Positions 36,019 through 49,263 of a stretch of DNA of 64,000 nucleotides are shown piece by piece. The translations under genes were made by a program, and so were the position numbers. This DNA comes from Favolaschia claudopus (taxonomy: Eukaryota > Basidiomycota > Agaricomycetes > Agaricales > Mycenaceae), in assembly GCA_037176885.1 (NCBI GenBank), contig JAWWNJ010000247.1, positions 62,001-126,000 on the forward strand, written 5' to 3'. The notes beneath the pieces are model-generated. The model was not told the origin of the DNA and made no database searches. It saw nothing but the letters and a program-made list of their open reading frames with translations. The number at the start of each line of letters is the position of its first letter. The first letter of the stretch is position 1.

Positions 36019-37445
36019 ATGAGCTTGACGCGTGCCGCGTCCCTTCAACTTGGACTGTCGCGCAGAATATCGACCACCTGCAGAAACAGTCAACAGAATG
36101 AGCGCGTAGCACCAGCTCGGGTCGCTTCAGCGACCAATTGGGTCAATCGCGTTCTCAAACCTTCGCGACCCAACGAACCGCGGCCCACCACGATTTGGGT
36201 AGCTAATCTACCTCTGGATGCCCCCACCGAAGAGCTCCTTCGTCTTGTTCTCTTTGGTCCAATATTTCGCATAAAAAGCAAGCAATTAGGCCAAGATCGC
36301 TTTGTCTCGCTCACGTTTTTCGAACATTCTACGGCGGTTGCGTTTTATCGCGAAATAACCAAGAACGAGGTAGTTGTACGCGGTGCGCGCCTCAGATTCG
36401 AATGGGGCCGCCACACACATGGCCTGCAAGGCGCAACACCAGGCTCTCGTGTCGGCACGCGGGCAATATTCATACACGATATCCACCGACTGGGATCAGA
36501 AGAACAGGTTCACCGACAAATGGCCCAGTTCGGGCCCCTTGACCGCATCTTTTTCCGTCCCAATGGTGACGGGTTTGTGGATTTCCTGGCGGTGAACCAT
36601 GCAGTGCAGGTAAGGGAGTAATGTTCAATTAAGCTTCTGTTTCATGAAATCTCAGGCAGCACAAACCCTGCGCTTGGACGGATTACGAGTAGGTTTCGCA
36701 GAAGACCGTTGCTTGTCTGCCCATCGAACTTACACTGCGGCTGTACAAAACGGTGCGAGACAAGTCATTCTCAACAACGTACCATCCTACACCTCTGTCG
36801 CTGAGTTATGCGACCATATCCGTGGTGGAATCCTACAGCGGATCACGTTCCATCCCGATAATCGCGTCGCAGTGCGTCTCATTACCTACTCGTTCGTTCG
36901 TTTCTGAGCGTTCGCCCAAAAAAGTTTGTCGACTTTCTCAAACCTGCGGCTGCTCTGGCATTCTGGCGGCATGCATTCTACCGAGGCATCACGCTGTCAG
37001 GGCAGCGGCTCACTGCCTGGATGAAAGCAGACAAAGCGCAGCTCGCGCGCCCAGTGCCCCACCTTGTCGCCAGTGTTGCGAACCATGGCGCCTCGCGATG
37101 TCTCCGCATTACCACTCCTTTCCTTTCCCCCAACGCAATACGCCACGACTCCAAACGCTGGGGACCTATCGAGCGCGCTGAGATGTGCGTTCAACTTTTT
37201 AATTATTTTCTGGAGTTTCCGGTATTCATGTTCTTGCCTATAGTGACAATGAGAGCGTAGTAATCGCATATCTGGACATAGAGGATAGTATAAAGGCATG
37301 GCGCATGATGCACACCCGGCCAGGATACGAGTCAGCTCGTATCGAGTTTGCGCCCGATCCTTGTGGGAACCCTCTGGCTGGTGCGCAGAGGACCTCGCAG
37401 ATGCTGCAAGCACAAATGGCAAACATCCTCAAGCCACCACCGTGA
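36019..37445 (+). CDS. MRN1-like protein B, four RRMs, putative mitochondrial presequence
   Basis: Start MSLTRAASLQLGLSRRISTT at 36019, an Arg/Ser-rich, acid-free presequence-like N-terminus. RRM1 is TTIWVANLPLDAPTEELLRL with FGPIFRIK and VVRGARLRFEWGRH, very like MRN1 repeats. RRM2 is RAIFIHDIHRLGSEEQVHRQ with FGPLDRIFF. RRM3 is RQVILNNVPSYTSVAELCDH with RGGILQRITFHPDNRVA, then KFVDFLKPAAALAFWRHAFY across an intron. RRM4 is ASRCLRITTPFLSPNAIRHD with WGPIERAEM, ending YESARIEFAPDPCG. The tail MANILKPPP stops at 37445. Domain order and the final (F..DPC) motif match protein A at 29793-31249, but identity is low, so the duplication is old or each copy evolves fast. Probable role: organellar or cytoplasmic RNA binding (inference). 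Confidence 0.75.
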
Positions 37446-37658
37446 CCGAGTTTTGTTCCTCTTGCTGAATCTCAATGCGATTATCGACTACGCCGATGTT
37501 GTAGGGCAAACGACTTCACTCGACGTCAAGCCGCAAGCGTATACTCTTGCAATTGCTCGTTTATATACAGACAATGGGTTACATGGAATATACACTTGGT
37601 AGAAATACAGATGCAGTCAACTTCGCATACCAGTGAAACAGATTTAATGTATTTGGAA

Positions 37659-40600
37659 TCAAACCCTTGCCAAATCTTCTTGTCGGCAGCATGAAAGCCA
37701 GGCAAACCACATCATCGATCTGAGCTGCAGCACATCTTCCTTCCACGCCTTCGCCTGATTGACGCTCCTGAATTCCCGAGTGAGCTGCGCGCATCGTTCA
37801 ATGTTCTCCGGCGACACGAAGTCGATTGCAACTTTGATACAGTCGCTTAGATTGCGGACCTGGTAATGGTCAGAGAAATGGGTTCACAAGAGGAAACAAA
37901 GGCCGACCTGATGCGCGCACCCCGCCGGAATGAATACAGCTTCCCCTGCCTTCTGGTAAACTCGATAGCTCTTGACACCGTATTGCTCCCACAGCTCGCG
38001 CCGCGCATCATCATCAAGATACACCTGTTGCAGATGAATAGGATCGACGCCTTTCTGTGCATATTTGTCTCGCATGAATCGCCGAATCGTATCGCTGTCC
38101 TGTGCACGGAAGAGATCCCAAGCTGCGCATCCCTCTTTCCCGTACTCATCAGGAGCAGCGTAGGTCATGAGATTGAGTGCGTCCGCCATGTCCATGTGCA
38201 GTCGAGTCGACCCTTTGCAACCATCACTTTCTCGATTTGCATTGGCATTGTACATTTTTGGTCCTAAAAGCGGGGTGTGAGGGATGTTGTGGCACGAAAA
38301 GAGGAGCACAGACCTAAATCGGGACTGACGCTGTTCGATGGAAAATGCGATGCGATATTCAGTGCTCCGTCTCTGCGAACATAATCTTGAACAGGGACGG
38401 CTTCATTGAAATCAGTATACAGCTCAGGGAAACCAGCTTTGAAATCTTTCTCCGGAGGCCAGTCCTTTCAAGAATAACGTTCATTAAACTCCGTGCACAA
38501 TTAAGCTTCGACTAACCTTGAGCTTCCAACACTTGGTTCGGTCATGGTACTTGCCAAAACCTTTGAAGAATTCGCCTACTGTGGTCCGCATGTTTTCATC
38601 GGTCTGGCACTCGATCAACACGACAGGCTGCTCCCCGTATTTCTCAATGAAATACTCCGGCGACCAATTGATCTTGAGTTTCTTGCCCGCGTCCGTGACA
38701 AGTAATGGATCACCACGAGCCCAGAGCGACCGGAAGACATCAATTGTCAGCTCAGATTCCGCGAATCTCGATATTTCGTGAGATGGAACATCGTCAAAGA
38801 CAAGACCGGAAACAGAAGGGGACATTGACTGCCCAGAAGAATGGCCATTAACGGCCAATGTAGCCTCAGAATCGTTAGAGGGAGATGCGGCAATGTTCGG
38901 CGATGGAATTTGACTGCTTGCCCTCAAAACAGCCAGCACAGATTCGGAGGAGCTGCCTGGGATAGATTGCTCTGGGATCGGTATTCCTTCGTCTTGTAAA
39001 AGCACCTCCATCTGTCGAATAGCTTCGCTAAGCTCGGGCTTGCTGAATCTGGTGATCGGTGAAAAATCTTTGGCGCCGTGCTCTTTCCGCTTCAAGCAGT
39101 TAAGGAAAAACGGATTCTCGTGCATGAGTTCATCTCTACGGTCTTGCAGCTCAGCGACCTGGCTTGGCGAGCCGACATCGACAGTAAGGGTTCTGACTCG
39201 GTCAAAACATTCCGGACATGCTTCGCGTCCACAAGTGCGGCACATCCAAGAGCAGCAGAAAATCGAAGTCAGACAAGTGTCTGACAAGGTTTAGTAAGCA
39301 TACTACAACAAATATAGTAAAGTAACTCACCGCAGGTGGCTCGAACCTCACTTTCGCGGGGTCTATATATAACGAGGGGTAGATTGACATGATGCAATTC
39401 TTCACGAAGAGTAGGCAACAACGCCGCAGCGATGATTTCCTAAAGGGCCGTAGGATCAGTCAAACCGATTCATTGTCATGATATTCGTTGCACACCTTTG
39501 TCAGGGAGATATGGTTCTTTCCGAGGGGTATATTCCATTTATCGGGATACTCCATGTTTGGTATCTTACCGTTTTCTTTCTCTAGGAAAGACATACCAAC
39601 CAACGTCCCCTTGTTGTCCCGATAGAACGATCGGAGATTTTGGAAACGGCACGTATCTCCTGCCCAACGGCGAGTGCACGCGATGCATTTGGGATACTCA
39701 TCACTCTTGTAGCGAGTAGACATGCATCGGGAGGTCTGTTCCTCGCAGAAGAGATTAGTGTCGCGCGAGATTTTGACTGGAACGACCCTATGTGGAGCTG
39801 TCCAAAAATTCAGGCGATGCAAACGGACTACGAAAACAATACGCATACAATCGTCTCGATTACCTCCCGACTTCTCCACGGTGTACATGGCGTTTGGCAG
39901 CTGACCTAGAGACCAAATTTGCAATTCTGTGAATTATTCTGAGTATGATCGAAGGACCGTTACCACTATGAGCCGCGACGGGTTCACTGCGTTTCTTTGC
40001 CGTATTCCCGCCACGCTTGGTACCAGCTATCAAGATCAGATCAGATCGAGAACCAAACCTAAATCGTAAAGTTGGCGACGAACTCGAGGCGGTCTTGTGC
40101 TCCCTAGATTTCGCAATGGAATTGCGTTTCCTTGGAGGTTCCTCTGCATCTTCGACCTGCAGAGCGTCCCGTTTCCTCTGTGTTGGAGTTGAGTTTCTAA
40201 TATATACAAAATGCGGAAGATACGCACCACCTGTTGACTGAATTCTTGGTGGTAGTAGTCGTATGCTGGCGAGTTCTCCCGGGAGTTCCCTCTAGCGACG
40301 AGGCGAAGAGAAGCCCGATCCCCTCTTTGAAATTCTAAATTTCGATTTAGCCTTCATACTGGGCATCAAAAAGAAGGGGTACGGGAAGGATCTATTCCAG
40401 GAGACTCCTGCCGCTCGTAGGATGTGTGTTGAAGTTGGTCTAAAGAGGTCATCAGTCATCGTCAAGGCAAGAGTCGGGTTCCTGACAGGATACACGTCCA
40501 TTCTCGAGGTCTTGAAAGAAGTCGTCAGCGGAAAGCAACGAAGAGAAACAGCGACATAACAAACAAACCTCGCCGTTGTACTTCAGCATGATAACTTCCG

Positions 40601-41202
40601 GTTGGCGGGATAGATGAGGGCTCGTAAGACAAACTTCTGCTGGGCCGGTGACGATCTATGTAGGAAGAAAAAGGTTGCGGAGTTATGGATTATGTATAGA
40701 GCGCTCTAGATAAACGACGCACCAGTTTGTCTTTCGGAGTATATAGATGCCCCCGACGGGGAAACAATGGGGTCCGACCGTCTGCGCGACGCACCTAACA
40801 GAATCTCAGCTTTGGGCAACATTATCAAAGACGATATTGCACACCCAGTGAATCTTCATCGTATGGCGACCTCGTAGCATGAACCCAGGAATTTACACTT
40901 GGAGGATTAGGAATAATTAGGCGCGTATTGGGGTTTGGGGGATAGGTGTCGGTAGGACTGGAGCGCAGAGAGCCTGGATAGGTGTACGAGGGGCTTCGCC
41001 TCCAGGAATCGTGCATAGGGCTCAAAGTATATCCTGGCTCTGTACCATGAACGCTTGCATATACCGGGCGCACTTCAGGTAACGGTGGCAGTTGACGCGA
41101 ATTATGCGGCTGTAGGCGTGAGGGTGTTGGAGAAGGGGCATTGAGAAGCCTATCGATAGGCATAGAAAGCTGCTTTGAGTGGGTGACCGCCGGCGACGCC
41201 AT
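37659..41202 (-). CDS. KDM3-type JmjC histone H3K9 demethylase
   Basis: Fe(II)/2-oxoglutarate-dependent nuclear demethylase of the KDM3/JMJD1 class. Putative start MASPAVTHSKQLSMPIDRLL at 41202, with a Pro/Ser-rich disordered N-terminus. A zinc-binding block CIACTRRWAGDTC and a Cys-rich segment CRTCGREACPECFDR (the KDM3-type finger) lie midway. The JmjC domain runs through exons reading FAESELTIDVFRSLWARGDP, WSPEYFIEKYG, DWPPEKDFKAGFPELYTDFN, GSTRLHMDMADALNLMTYAA, YGVKSYRVYQKAGEAVFIPA, GCAHQ, then VRNLSDCIKVAIDFVSPENI. Iron ligands are the H and D of HMD and the H of GCAHQ. It ends CCRQEDLARV at 37659. Whether the 41202 exon belongs to this gene is inferred from its open frame and a plausible donor after EDSLG. 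The catalytic half is firm. Confidence 0.85.
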
Positions 41203-41670
41203 TGTCGTCGTCGACGCGGACAGTGAGCGCGAGTTCGTGGATCCCTTTGTGGAGGGTCACCGAGGTGATCGCGGACTTTGAATTGAGTCGAATTGGTTCC
41301 GTCGGCAATCTCCGATGATCTTCACACGCAAAGCATAACAGTTCTCCCGATTAGGACAAATATTATCTCAATATGGATACCCCCGTTCTACAAAGAGACA
41401 GTAGGGAGAAACAAGTACACGCTGAACAAGGAAATCGTTCAAAAATTACACACGCGTTCCCAGCCCTGAAAAAATAAAAAGCAGTAAAGAACAACAAGGC
41501 AAACGTGTATATATCAAGAGCACTGCATGGAAGCCAAATAATTGTCAGAGAGAACTGGTAATGAATCTGCGCAAAGACACGGCGATCCTCAGCGTGACGT
41601 GGTAAATGGGGTGAAGGATGCGTAGCGCCATCCACCCGATTAATATGACGCCGAGGGCCGCCCAGTACCG
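41203..41670. other. Intergenic, KDM3 5' side and SSK1 3' side
   Basis: About 470 bases. The KDM3 promoter and the SSK1-type 3' UTR must be here; a minus-strand open frame (41363-41674) is not conserved-looking. No repeat or RNA gene seen. Confidence 0.35.
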
Positions 41671-44600
41671 TCACCGCACGGGAGGTATGTCGGCAGAAGG
41701 CGCTGGCTCCGCTAACACACGTTAGGAATTAGTCGAGCCTAAAAAGTAATGACATAAACTCACGAGAAATACCCGTAGTCGCCTCGGGGGCGTCCTCCTC
41801 TGCATCCGTGGTGTCTGTTGGCAATATGAGTACTCCAAATTTCACCGAAAAGACATCACAAACCCTCATGTAAAGACGGAGACTCGGGAAGTTTAGCGTC
41901 TTCCCCGGACGATTTGACCTTTGGGCCATCCGCCGCTGATGGGTGAGCTACAGTCGGTTCCATTGCTTTGTCCTTCGACTCGGATTTTCCGGTACGCCTG
42001 CTCAACCCACGCTCGGGGACGTGCAACCGCTCCGCAACCTCCTTCGCAAGCGACAGGCCAGTACCATTCGGTTGTCCACCAGGGGGCGGCATGTCTGCCC
42101 ACATTTGTAACGCCTTGATGCTCCCCCACTCCGTCACCTTATTATTCAACCAATGGTGATTCACCGGCTTGGTTAAAAAGTCGTTGCATCCTGCGGCGAG
42201 CGCCTTGACCCTGTCGCTGTTGAGCGACGACGCCGTCTGCGCGACTATGATGACGGAAGAGCGGTACGGAGAGGCAGCGTTCAATCCCGAACCGGCAGAG
42301 TTGGGAATAGTAAGCGAGGGCGATGGAGGAGGAAAGCCTTCAGCAGCGTTCAGCTTTTCTAGCCGCCGGATCTCCTTAGTTGCATCGATCCCATCCATGA
42401 CGGGCATTTGAATGTCCATCTGAAGGAGAATGTGATGAGGCAGAGTAAGAGATGATCATTGCTACACACCAGAATGAGATCAAAGTTCCCGGTCTTCCAC
42501 TTTTCAACCGCTTCAAGGCCGTTGTTCGCAACTTGATACTTGAGTTTCTTCTTGCGCATGAATCCAGCAAGCTGCATCTGGTTGACAACATTATCTGGGA
42601 TACTCGTTAGCACTATGATGAAGGCATGCAGGAAGAGTAAAACAAACCTTCAACAATCAAGACACTAATCGGCGGCACGATACCGATATCAGACGCCTTT
42701 TTCGTATTGTCCAGGACCTTGATGTCGGGTGTCGCCGTCCGCCTTCGCATAGGCCGGCGAAACATGGCAGTGGGACTAGAGATCTGCGGAGACGACGTTG
42801 CGGGCGATGCTTGCTGCTTTCCTGCAGATTCCGCACTGTCCGTCCTCGTCGGGGGAGTAGGCGCTGCAGATGTAGATGCAGGCTCAGAAACAGGCTCCGT
42901 CCTCGGCGACGCAGGTATAGAAATTGATGCTAGCCTGGACGGCGGCCTTGGGGAGCGTTCTGCAACTCCAGATCCCGAGGCAGCCTCGTGCAGGGAGGAA
43001 AAAGTCTGACTCTGTTCGGTTGTCGATGTCCCTGATGGAATGCGCTGTCCTGCATTTGAACCCCTTCTGCTAGACGGCGGTAACGCCAACTGCCCTTGGT
43101 CCCTTTCCATAGGCGGTCCAACGGAAGCCTTCCTTGCTGTTGGGGCCACAGAGTTCGTCTTCGCCCTGGGACTGAAGAAAATTCCCGCCGGTTGCCCAGG
43201 AGGACTTGAGATCAGCAGCCCAGATGAAGGTGTCGATCCCAGTTGTACGGCTCCTGCGCCAAGATGGGCTGCGTCCTCTGAGGAGAAATACTCGCTCCCA
43301 CCCGAGTTCGTGTGTGGCATGGCAAGAGGTGAAGGGGGTAACGCGGTGCGCTCAAACAGCATCTCTTTTGTGCCACTACGATTTGAACGATCCGAATTAC
43401 TCCTGGCGCTGGGCGGCCGAGGGGAGCGAGAGGGATGCCCCATATACGAATTTGCGCCGAGATACGAGGAGCTGGACGCAGGGGTGGCGGGGCTTGTGGC
43501 AATGGGAGAAAAGAAAGGGTCCACTGGTGGACGGGTAACTGCCATGTGCAGCTGTGTGAGCACTCTCTTAGGCCCGGCAGGTTTGGGCACAATCATCACT
43601 TCAGGGATGGGGGATGAGAAGGTGCTGAGGATGGACTGAAGAATGTCCTTGACGACCTTGAAATTGGCCAGACTCGTGAAATGGACAATGATGGGGGAGT
43701 TAGGGGAAGCGGAAGGCATGGTGGGCATGGGAGGGTTCGGGAGCATGTTGGAGCCAGATACGAGACGTGGAACCTGGGTTGTGGAGCGACGTGAGTGAAG
43801 GGGATAGGGGCGCACATCGGGATGCTGCAGTGGTGGTCGTTTCGGATTCAGTGTCAGTTGGTAGGGCGGCTCAACCCTCAATGCATTAAGCCTCTCCTTG
43901 AGTACGTCCACGTTGTCGTCGATGAAAACGAACGAGGGGCGCTGCGGACCTGGCGTTTTCACCGTCTCTACCTTCACCGTTGGTTGGTCAAGTGAAGGTG
44001 TGGTTGGACTTGGTGGGCCGGAGGGCTCGTCCGCTTCGGCATCTCCGTCGGTGGACATATGACTGACATCCATGCCCCAATCCGCCAAATACCGCGTTAC
44101 GTGTTGGGCAAATGAACCTTTTGACGATGCGTAGAGTGCTACCTTGGCGCCCTTGAGCGTCTCCGCAAACGCTGCCAGTTCCTCCAGCGTAGGCTCCCCG
44201 TTGTTGGGGGTCCCAAAAGGGCTTACTTCCACCGCTCCAGCCGGCGCGCGATCAAACGACAACGAAAGTTCGCATGTACGTGCTCCCGTCGAGGACGGCA
44301 AGTCATGAGTTAATGTGGCTCCAATTTGTCGCAACAGCCGCCGCAGGATGAGACCCGAGAAGTGGGGTTGTGTGCGCACCTCGGGTTCTGAATCCCCTTC
44401 GCATGGATTCGATTGCGCGAACTTGTGAGCAATTTGGATGGCACAGTTGATAGGGCCATCCTCAGATGTCGGAGAGGATGTGATAGCATCGGTGGTAACG
44501 AGGTCATTAGGGATCGTGATATCGTGGCCTAAGGGTGGGGCGAAGCCTATGTAAAGACCAACCTCGATCGAATCGCCTGCACGAGCGACGGACATTATTT

Positions 44601-45579
44601 GACGTAGAACCTGTTTGAGTCAAACATTGTTCATGAAACAGGGCAGTAGACTTACATGAGACAAGGCAACAGTCAAGCCACTCTCCAAGCCTCTCACACA
44701 TGCGTACTTGAGACTGAGGTCGCCGTGATATAGCACCAAATCAACGCCAACCTCAGCAGCGGCGCCGCTCATCACGTCACCAACACTCTGTAGCAGCTCC
44801 CCCAGATCAAAATTGGTGTGAGAAATGAGTCCAGGGGTGCCTGAGCCAAACATCTCGTCAGGCGGCTCCTGGCAAAGGCTGGACATATTCGCCGAGAAGT
44901 AATTGAGGTTACGCATAGCCGTGAACATAGCCGACATTGAGGGTGTCGGTACACTCAACGCGCATGCTGAAAACTGCTCCCTCGTGGACTCCAGAACCTG
45001 CGGCGGTGAAATCTGCAGCAGAGTCTGGATGGCCATCTGAACCATGTCGGCCAGCTCAAGCGACAACTCGTAGAACTGAGAAGCCACGGGCGCAGGGTCG
45101 GTGGGATGCGAAGTAAAACTTGGACGCTGTCCGCTGCGATGTGGATTTTGTAGTCTTCCGAGCTGCGGCAGAGAGAAAGCACGGGAAAAGCGAGGGTGTA
45201 GGCGAGGTGGGCGATTGGTTGGAGTGTCTGTTTTGTTGTTGTCCTCAGCCTCGGACAATGGTTCATCCACCAGATTTTCACTACCACCTGCCTGCCGCGA
45301 GTCTGCAGCAGGGTCTACGGGGGTGGGCGGGGTCGATGGTTGGCCAGGGTCGCTTCTGCGCACAAAGGTGAACGTTGTCGGCGTTATTGTCAAGTCTTGA
45401 GTGTCTGTTGCCCATGAGCCGTCACCATTGAGACCTGCGGGCAGGTCACCGATGCCCTCTGCCATCTGGGTGGGCGGGAGGAACGTGGCCAAGCAGCGGG
45501 CCAGACGTTCAGTTCCAAGCGCACTGACTGTACCCGCGGTAATATTCAAATCCAGCCGGCAATTGCCGGCCAATATCAT
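41671..45579 (-). CDS. SSK1: SSK1-type response regulator of the HOG stress pathway
   Basis: Long disordered protein with a C-terminal receiver domain. Exon joining gives ISVLIVEDNVVNQMQLAGFM, KKKLKYQVANNGLEAVEKWK, FDLILMDIQMPVMDGIDATK and FLTKPVNHHWLN. The acidic pair is ED in VLIVEDN, the phospho-acceptor is the D of LMDIQMP, and the conserved Lys is in TKPV. The upstream ~1,000 residues are Ser/Pro-rich, with two semi-ordered parts: QFYELSLELADMVQMAIQTL near the N-terminus, and IIVHFTSLANFKVVKDILQS. In SSK1-class proteins the unphosphorylated regulator activates the MAPKKK SSK2 under osmotic stress. A 46-residue insertion-like Ser/Asn/Pro stretch interrupts the receiver between ATKEIRRLEK and SVIIVAQTAS. 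The last two small exons give EDTTDAEEDAPEATTGIS and end DIPPVR. The start at 45579 is uncertain, as an upstream exon could exist. Confidence 0.84.
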
Positions 45580-45689
45580 TTCCTCGAATCCAAACTTTGT
45601 CGCAAAACAATCCCCCTCGTTTCATTTTTAGGCTTTAGTACGTTTACATGCAATGTTATGAGTTGGGTGTCAGATGTATAATACTGCAA

Positions 45690-48600
45690 CTAGTAAGATA
45701 ATTCAACATCCCCCTGTAAAAATCAGATCAGTAAAAAAATAATAAGCGAGGAGGGCAGAAACTGCGAACCTCAGCTACCAAATCCATATCATGATAGCTC
45801 ACCCGTTTCCCTGCTGCTGCTCGCGGGTCCTCCTTCGCGTGCGGTGGCGGAGGCGGTAACGGCCCTCCTCCTCCGCCTCCCCGACCGCCTCGTCCACCCC
45901 GGTTACCGCCACCATTTCCGCTAACAAGAGCTCCATCCATCGTTGGCGCCGGCTTTTGAGGTAACCCTGCCCCCGACATTCCTTCCGCGAAGCCACCCAG
46001 TCGATCACTGAGCCTTCGCCCGTTCGGCCCACCATCGTCCCGCCCACCTCGTCCTTGATATCCATATCCAGGTGGGTACCCTTCCCGACCATAGTGATCC
46101 CCCCACTGAGACCCGCCGCCACCGTATCCGGATGGGGGATATCCAGACTGCCCATAGCCGCCATTGTCACGGTACTGACTACGCCCATAACTATCAGTGG
46201 CCTCGCGGGCTTGCATTCCGTACGCCTGTGGAGGTAGTTGCTGTCCGCTACCAGTAACGGGAGGTGGGTGTGTGAAGGGCTGAATGCGGTGCGGATCGAG
46301 GGCGAAATTATTGAAGTACGGTAACTAAAAACATCCCAGCGATCAGCATTGCAGCAGACAGAGTTAGATAGCAAGTATCACTTCATCTAGCGGCTTGTTG
46401 ACGAGTTCGGGGTGCTTGTTGGCAATATGTTTCTCAACGAAAGCCGTAGCCTTGAACAGCTTTTGGCAAGTCTTACACCGGAACTTTCCTTCATCTTCCT
46501 GCTTCAGATAGGGCTCCACAGCCTTCTTCAATTCGCTGCGAGCATTTCAGCTGATTTTCTACATGATACGCAGTTACAACATACTCTTCGTAAGCTTTCC
46601 CGCCATATTCGCGTGGATCAACGCCCTCGCGGTTAATCAATAGTGCAATTTTGGAATCGAGCCATTCGACCCATCGTTCATCTGCAAAAACACTTAGCGT
46701 AGGAATAAATGCCGGAAAAAAACCAAACCAGTGCGCCGCCAGTCCTTATCATTGATACGGTCACGTCCAGACGGTTTTGTCTCTTTGTCTTTGTCTTTGT
46801 CTTTCTCGTTATCCTTTTCCTCGAGAGCGGCAGCCGCGTCGCCTCCGTTTTCCTCTGAAGGTTGTTTATCCTCAGCGGCCGCTTTCTCTGCCTCTTCAGC
46901 TGCCTTGAGCTCCTCAAGTAGCATTTTCGACAACGGCTTGCGATCGTGCTTGATACACTTCCGCTGCAACTCCTCCAAATGATCTGTGATAATTGCGCAG
47001 TAGTAACATGTGTGAAACGCAGCACGCAAGTACGCAAGATACAGGTCAAGTGAAACCGTAGTCTGTATGAGCATTAACTTTTGTTTCCTCCGACACAGGA
47101 CTCCCAAACGCACCTTTTTGACCTCGTACGCCTTCTCATTGTTAATATCTACAAGATCTTGCGCACGCAGGTCCGCCATAACTTTCTCAATCCTACGTTC
47201 AACAGCATCACTCCCGACCTCCCGTGGCTCAGGATCCTCCTCCAATTCTTCCTCTGGAGACGGGTCCATGGGTGCATCCTCGCCATCCGCAGGGGCGCTA
47301 TCAGCCGGTGGACGTTGCCTACGCGCGATTCTCAGCTTGCGCAACTCCGCTGCTTCAACCTCCAATTTCGCCGCTAGCGCCTTGACATTCACCAAATCCT
47401 TTTCCATACGATCCGGTCGGCTCGCTACCTCCGGTGCATATCGCATGCGATTCGTGAATGGCTTGACATTATGGGTGACGTGTAGCTTAAAGCCCTCAAT
47501 CTTATAGGTTGCGTCCCGTCAATGTCCTTAATCACTTCCAGACGAAGGCGACTCACTTTCTTCTCCGCTAATTCAGTCAAAACGACTCCCATGTCGGCAT
47601 CATCGCGGAAACGTAACCACCCCGCTCGGTAAAAATTACGCTTCTGGAGTGGGTCGCCCAGCGCAATATAAACAAAGCCAGGAACCTTCGAGCATGCCTG
47701 AATATCGAAGGCGGTCAGTTACATGCATCATTGACCAGCACAGTACGCACATCCTCGAGTTTCATGCGGCCAATGTCTGGGGGAATTGTCCGTATCATGA
47801 CCTGATTGCCCTCCGGCATCACAGAAACCTCGTCGCCACGATCGGAGGAGCGCTTGTTATTAGCTGCGTTTGAGGCATTCTTGCCATTTGCGTCCAAACG
47901 ATTTGCGTCAGTGTCGGCAGGGAGGTCTTCATCGACATTCATGTTGAACTGCATTTCGTCATCGTCGCCGCCTGCTTTGGGCTCCTCTGAAATAGGCGCG
48001 GCATTTCCATTGGTGGCGCCGGTCGAAGCAGGCTCGTCGTTGGCAGCGCTGGGGCCGTTTTCTTTAACGGGAGAAATCGGAGCGTCGGCGGGCTCCGGTT
48101 CCGGTGTCAAATCAGGGTCGAATTTGCCCGTCTCCAAATCCACCAAAAAAGTATTGACTCTGTCTTTCCACCCTTCCTTGCGCACTCGTTTGCGCAAATC
48201 GTCGTACTCTTTAGCAGGGTCGTATTTTTCGGCGAACCAAGGTGATCTTCTGTGGTGTTCGAACATCGTTCGCAACTACAAACCCGACATTGTATCATTG
48301 CCATGCAGAAGAAACAAAAAGTAAAGCACTGACCTGCTTCTCAGCAAACTCCTTTTTATACTTCTCCCATCTGGTCTTAATACCGTTGCGAGGCTTGGAA
48401 CCATCACCGGCCTCTTGCTCAGCGGCCTTGTCAGCATTATCCTCCTCAACAGCCTGTGTGGGGTGGAAGAAGCGGAACCACTCGGCAAATTGTTTCAATG
48501 AAGCGGGGTAGTCGAAAGTGGTAGGATCCGGAGGCTGTCGGCGGTTGGGCGGGTACCCAGACGCATGGCGACGCGGCGGCGACGAGTAGCCTCCATATTG

Positions 48601-49005
48601 CCGATGAACATCTAGGTTATCAGAGTCAGCGTATGTAGCCCATGTATTCCACTCGATTCCCAAACCATAGTCGTCATAGCGCGGACGTGGGTCGTACCGC
48701 TCGCGATCGTAGGGCGACCCCGAGCGCTGGCGCTTCCGAGTGACTGGAAGTCAAGTTAGATTTGGCCAAAAGGGAAAAGGGTGTCTAAACGTACGCTCTG
48801 GAGGTGGGCTTCGACTACGGCGACGGTAGTCGTATAGCCCACGGTCCCTGTCGTAAGCCGCCCAGGCGCGCTCGCGATCGTAAGCTTCCCAGTCGCCGCG
48901 ATACTGGTCCGGAGGATACGGAGGCTCTCTGGGTGGGTAAGAGCCTCTTCCGGGCGAGCGAGAGCGAGAGCGACGGGGAGGAGGGTAGGACGAGGTCCAG
49001 GACAT
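45690..49005 (-). CDS. ARS2: ARS2/SERRATE, nuclear cap-complex effector
   Basis: Start MSWTSSYPPPRRSRSRSPGR at 49005, an RS-rich N-terminus. The N-terminal SERRATE/Ars2 domain is FDYPASLKQFAEWFRFFHPT and WEKYKKEFAEKQ joined to LRTMFEHHRRSPWFAEKYDP. A degenerate RRM follows (VMIRTIPPDIGRMKLEDACS, VPGFVYIALGDP, RAGWLRFRDD), then WVEWLDSKIALLINREGVDP, and the zinc-finger block KFRCKTCQKLFKATAFVEKH with IANKHPELVNK. The tail is Gly/Arg/Pro-rich, and a final small exon gives VAEGDVELSY. The order and all landmark blocks match ARS2. It links the cap-binding complex to RNA decay, 3'-end processing and export, and in many eukaryotes to small-RNA biogenesis. It is divergent from ESF2, with 258 bases between the starts. 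Confidence 0.9.
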
Positions 49006-49263
49006 TTGGATATACTAGAGGTTGACTGAGAATTGAAGAGAAAAAGAGCAAAGCAAGAGACGGCATCAGAGCCTGGAGATGAAGGAGGTCGAGCATAGTG
49101 AAGCACAGACCTCTTGGATCACGAACACAGAGCGCGGTCGCCGTCTAATACAGCGCAAATATACCGTCGCTCGTCGTGGTTCGCGATGAAGAGCCCAATG
49201 CCGCCGCTCGGCACCGTTATATCCCACGCGCGAATTCTCACGCATATATTTCTTGCCATTGCC
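49006..49263. promoter_or_regulatory. Head-to-head promoter, ARS2 / ESF2
   Basis: 258 bases between the divergent starts of two RNA-biogenesis genes. The ESF2 frame is open upstream to 49114, but the acidic [13 protein letters not shown] start was preferred. No distinct motif identified. Confidence 0.45.
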
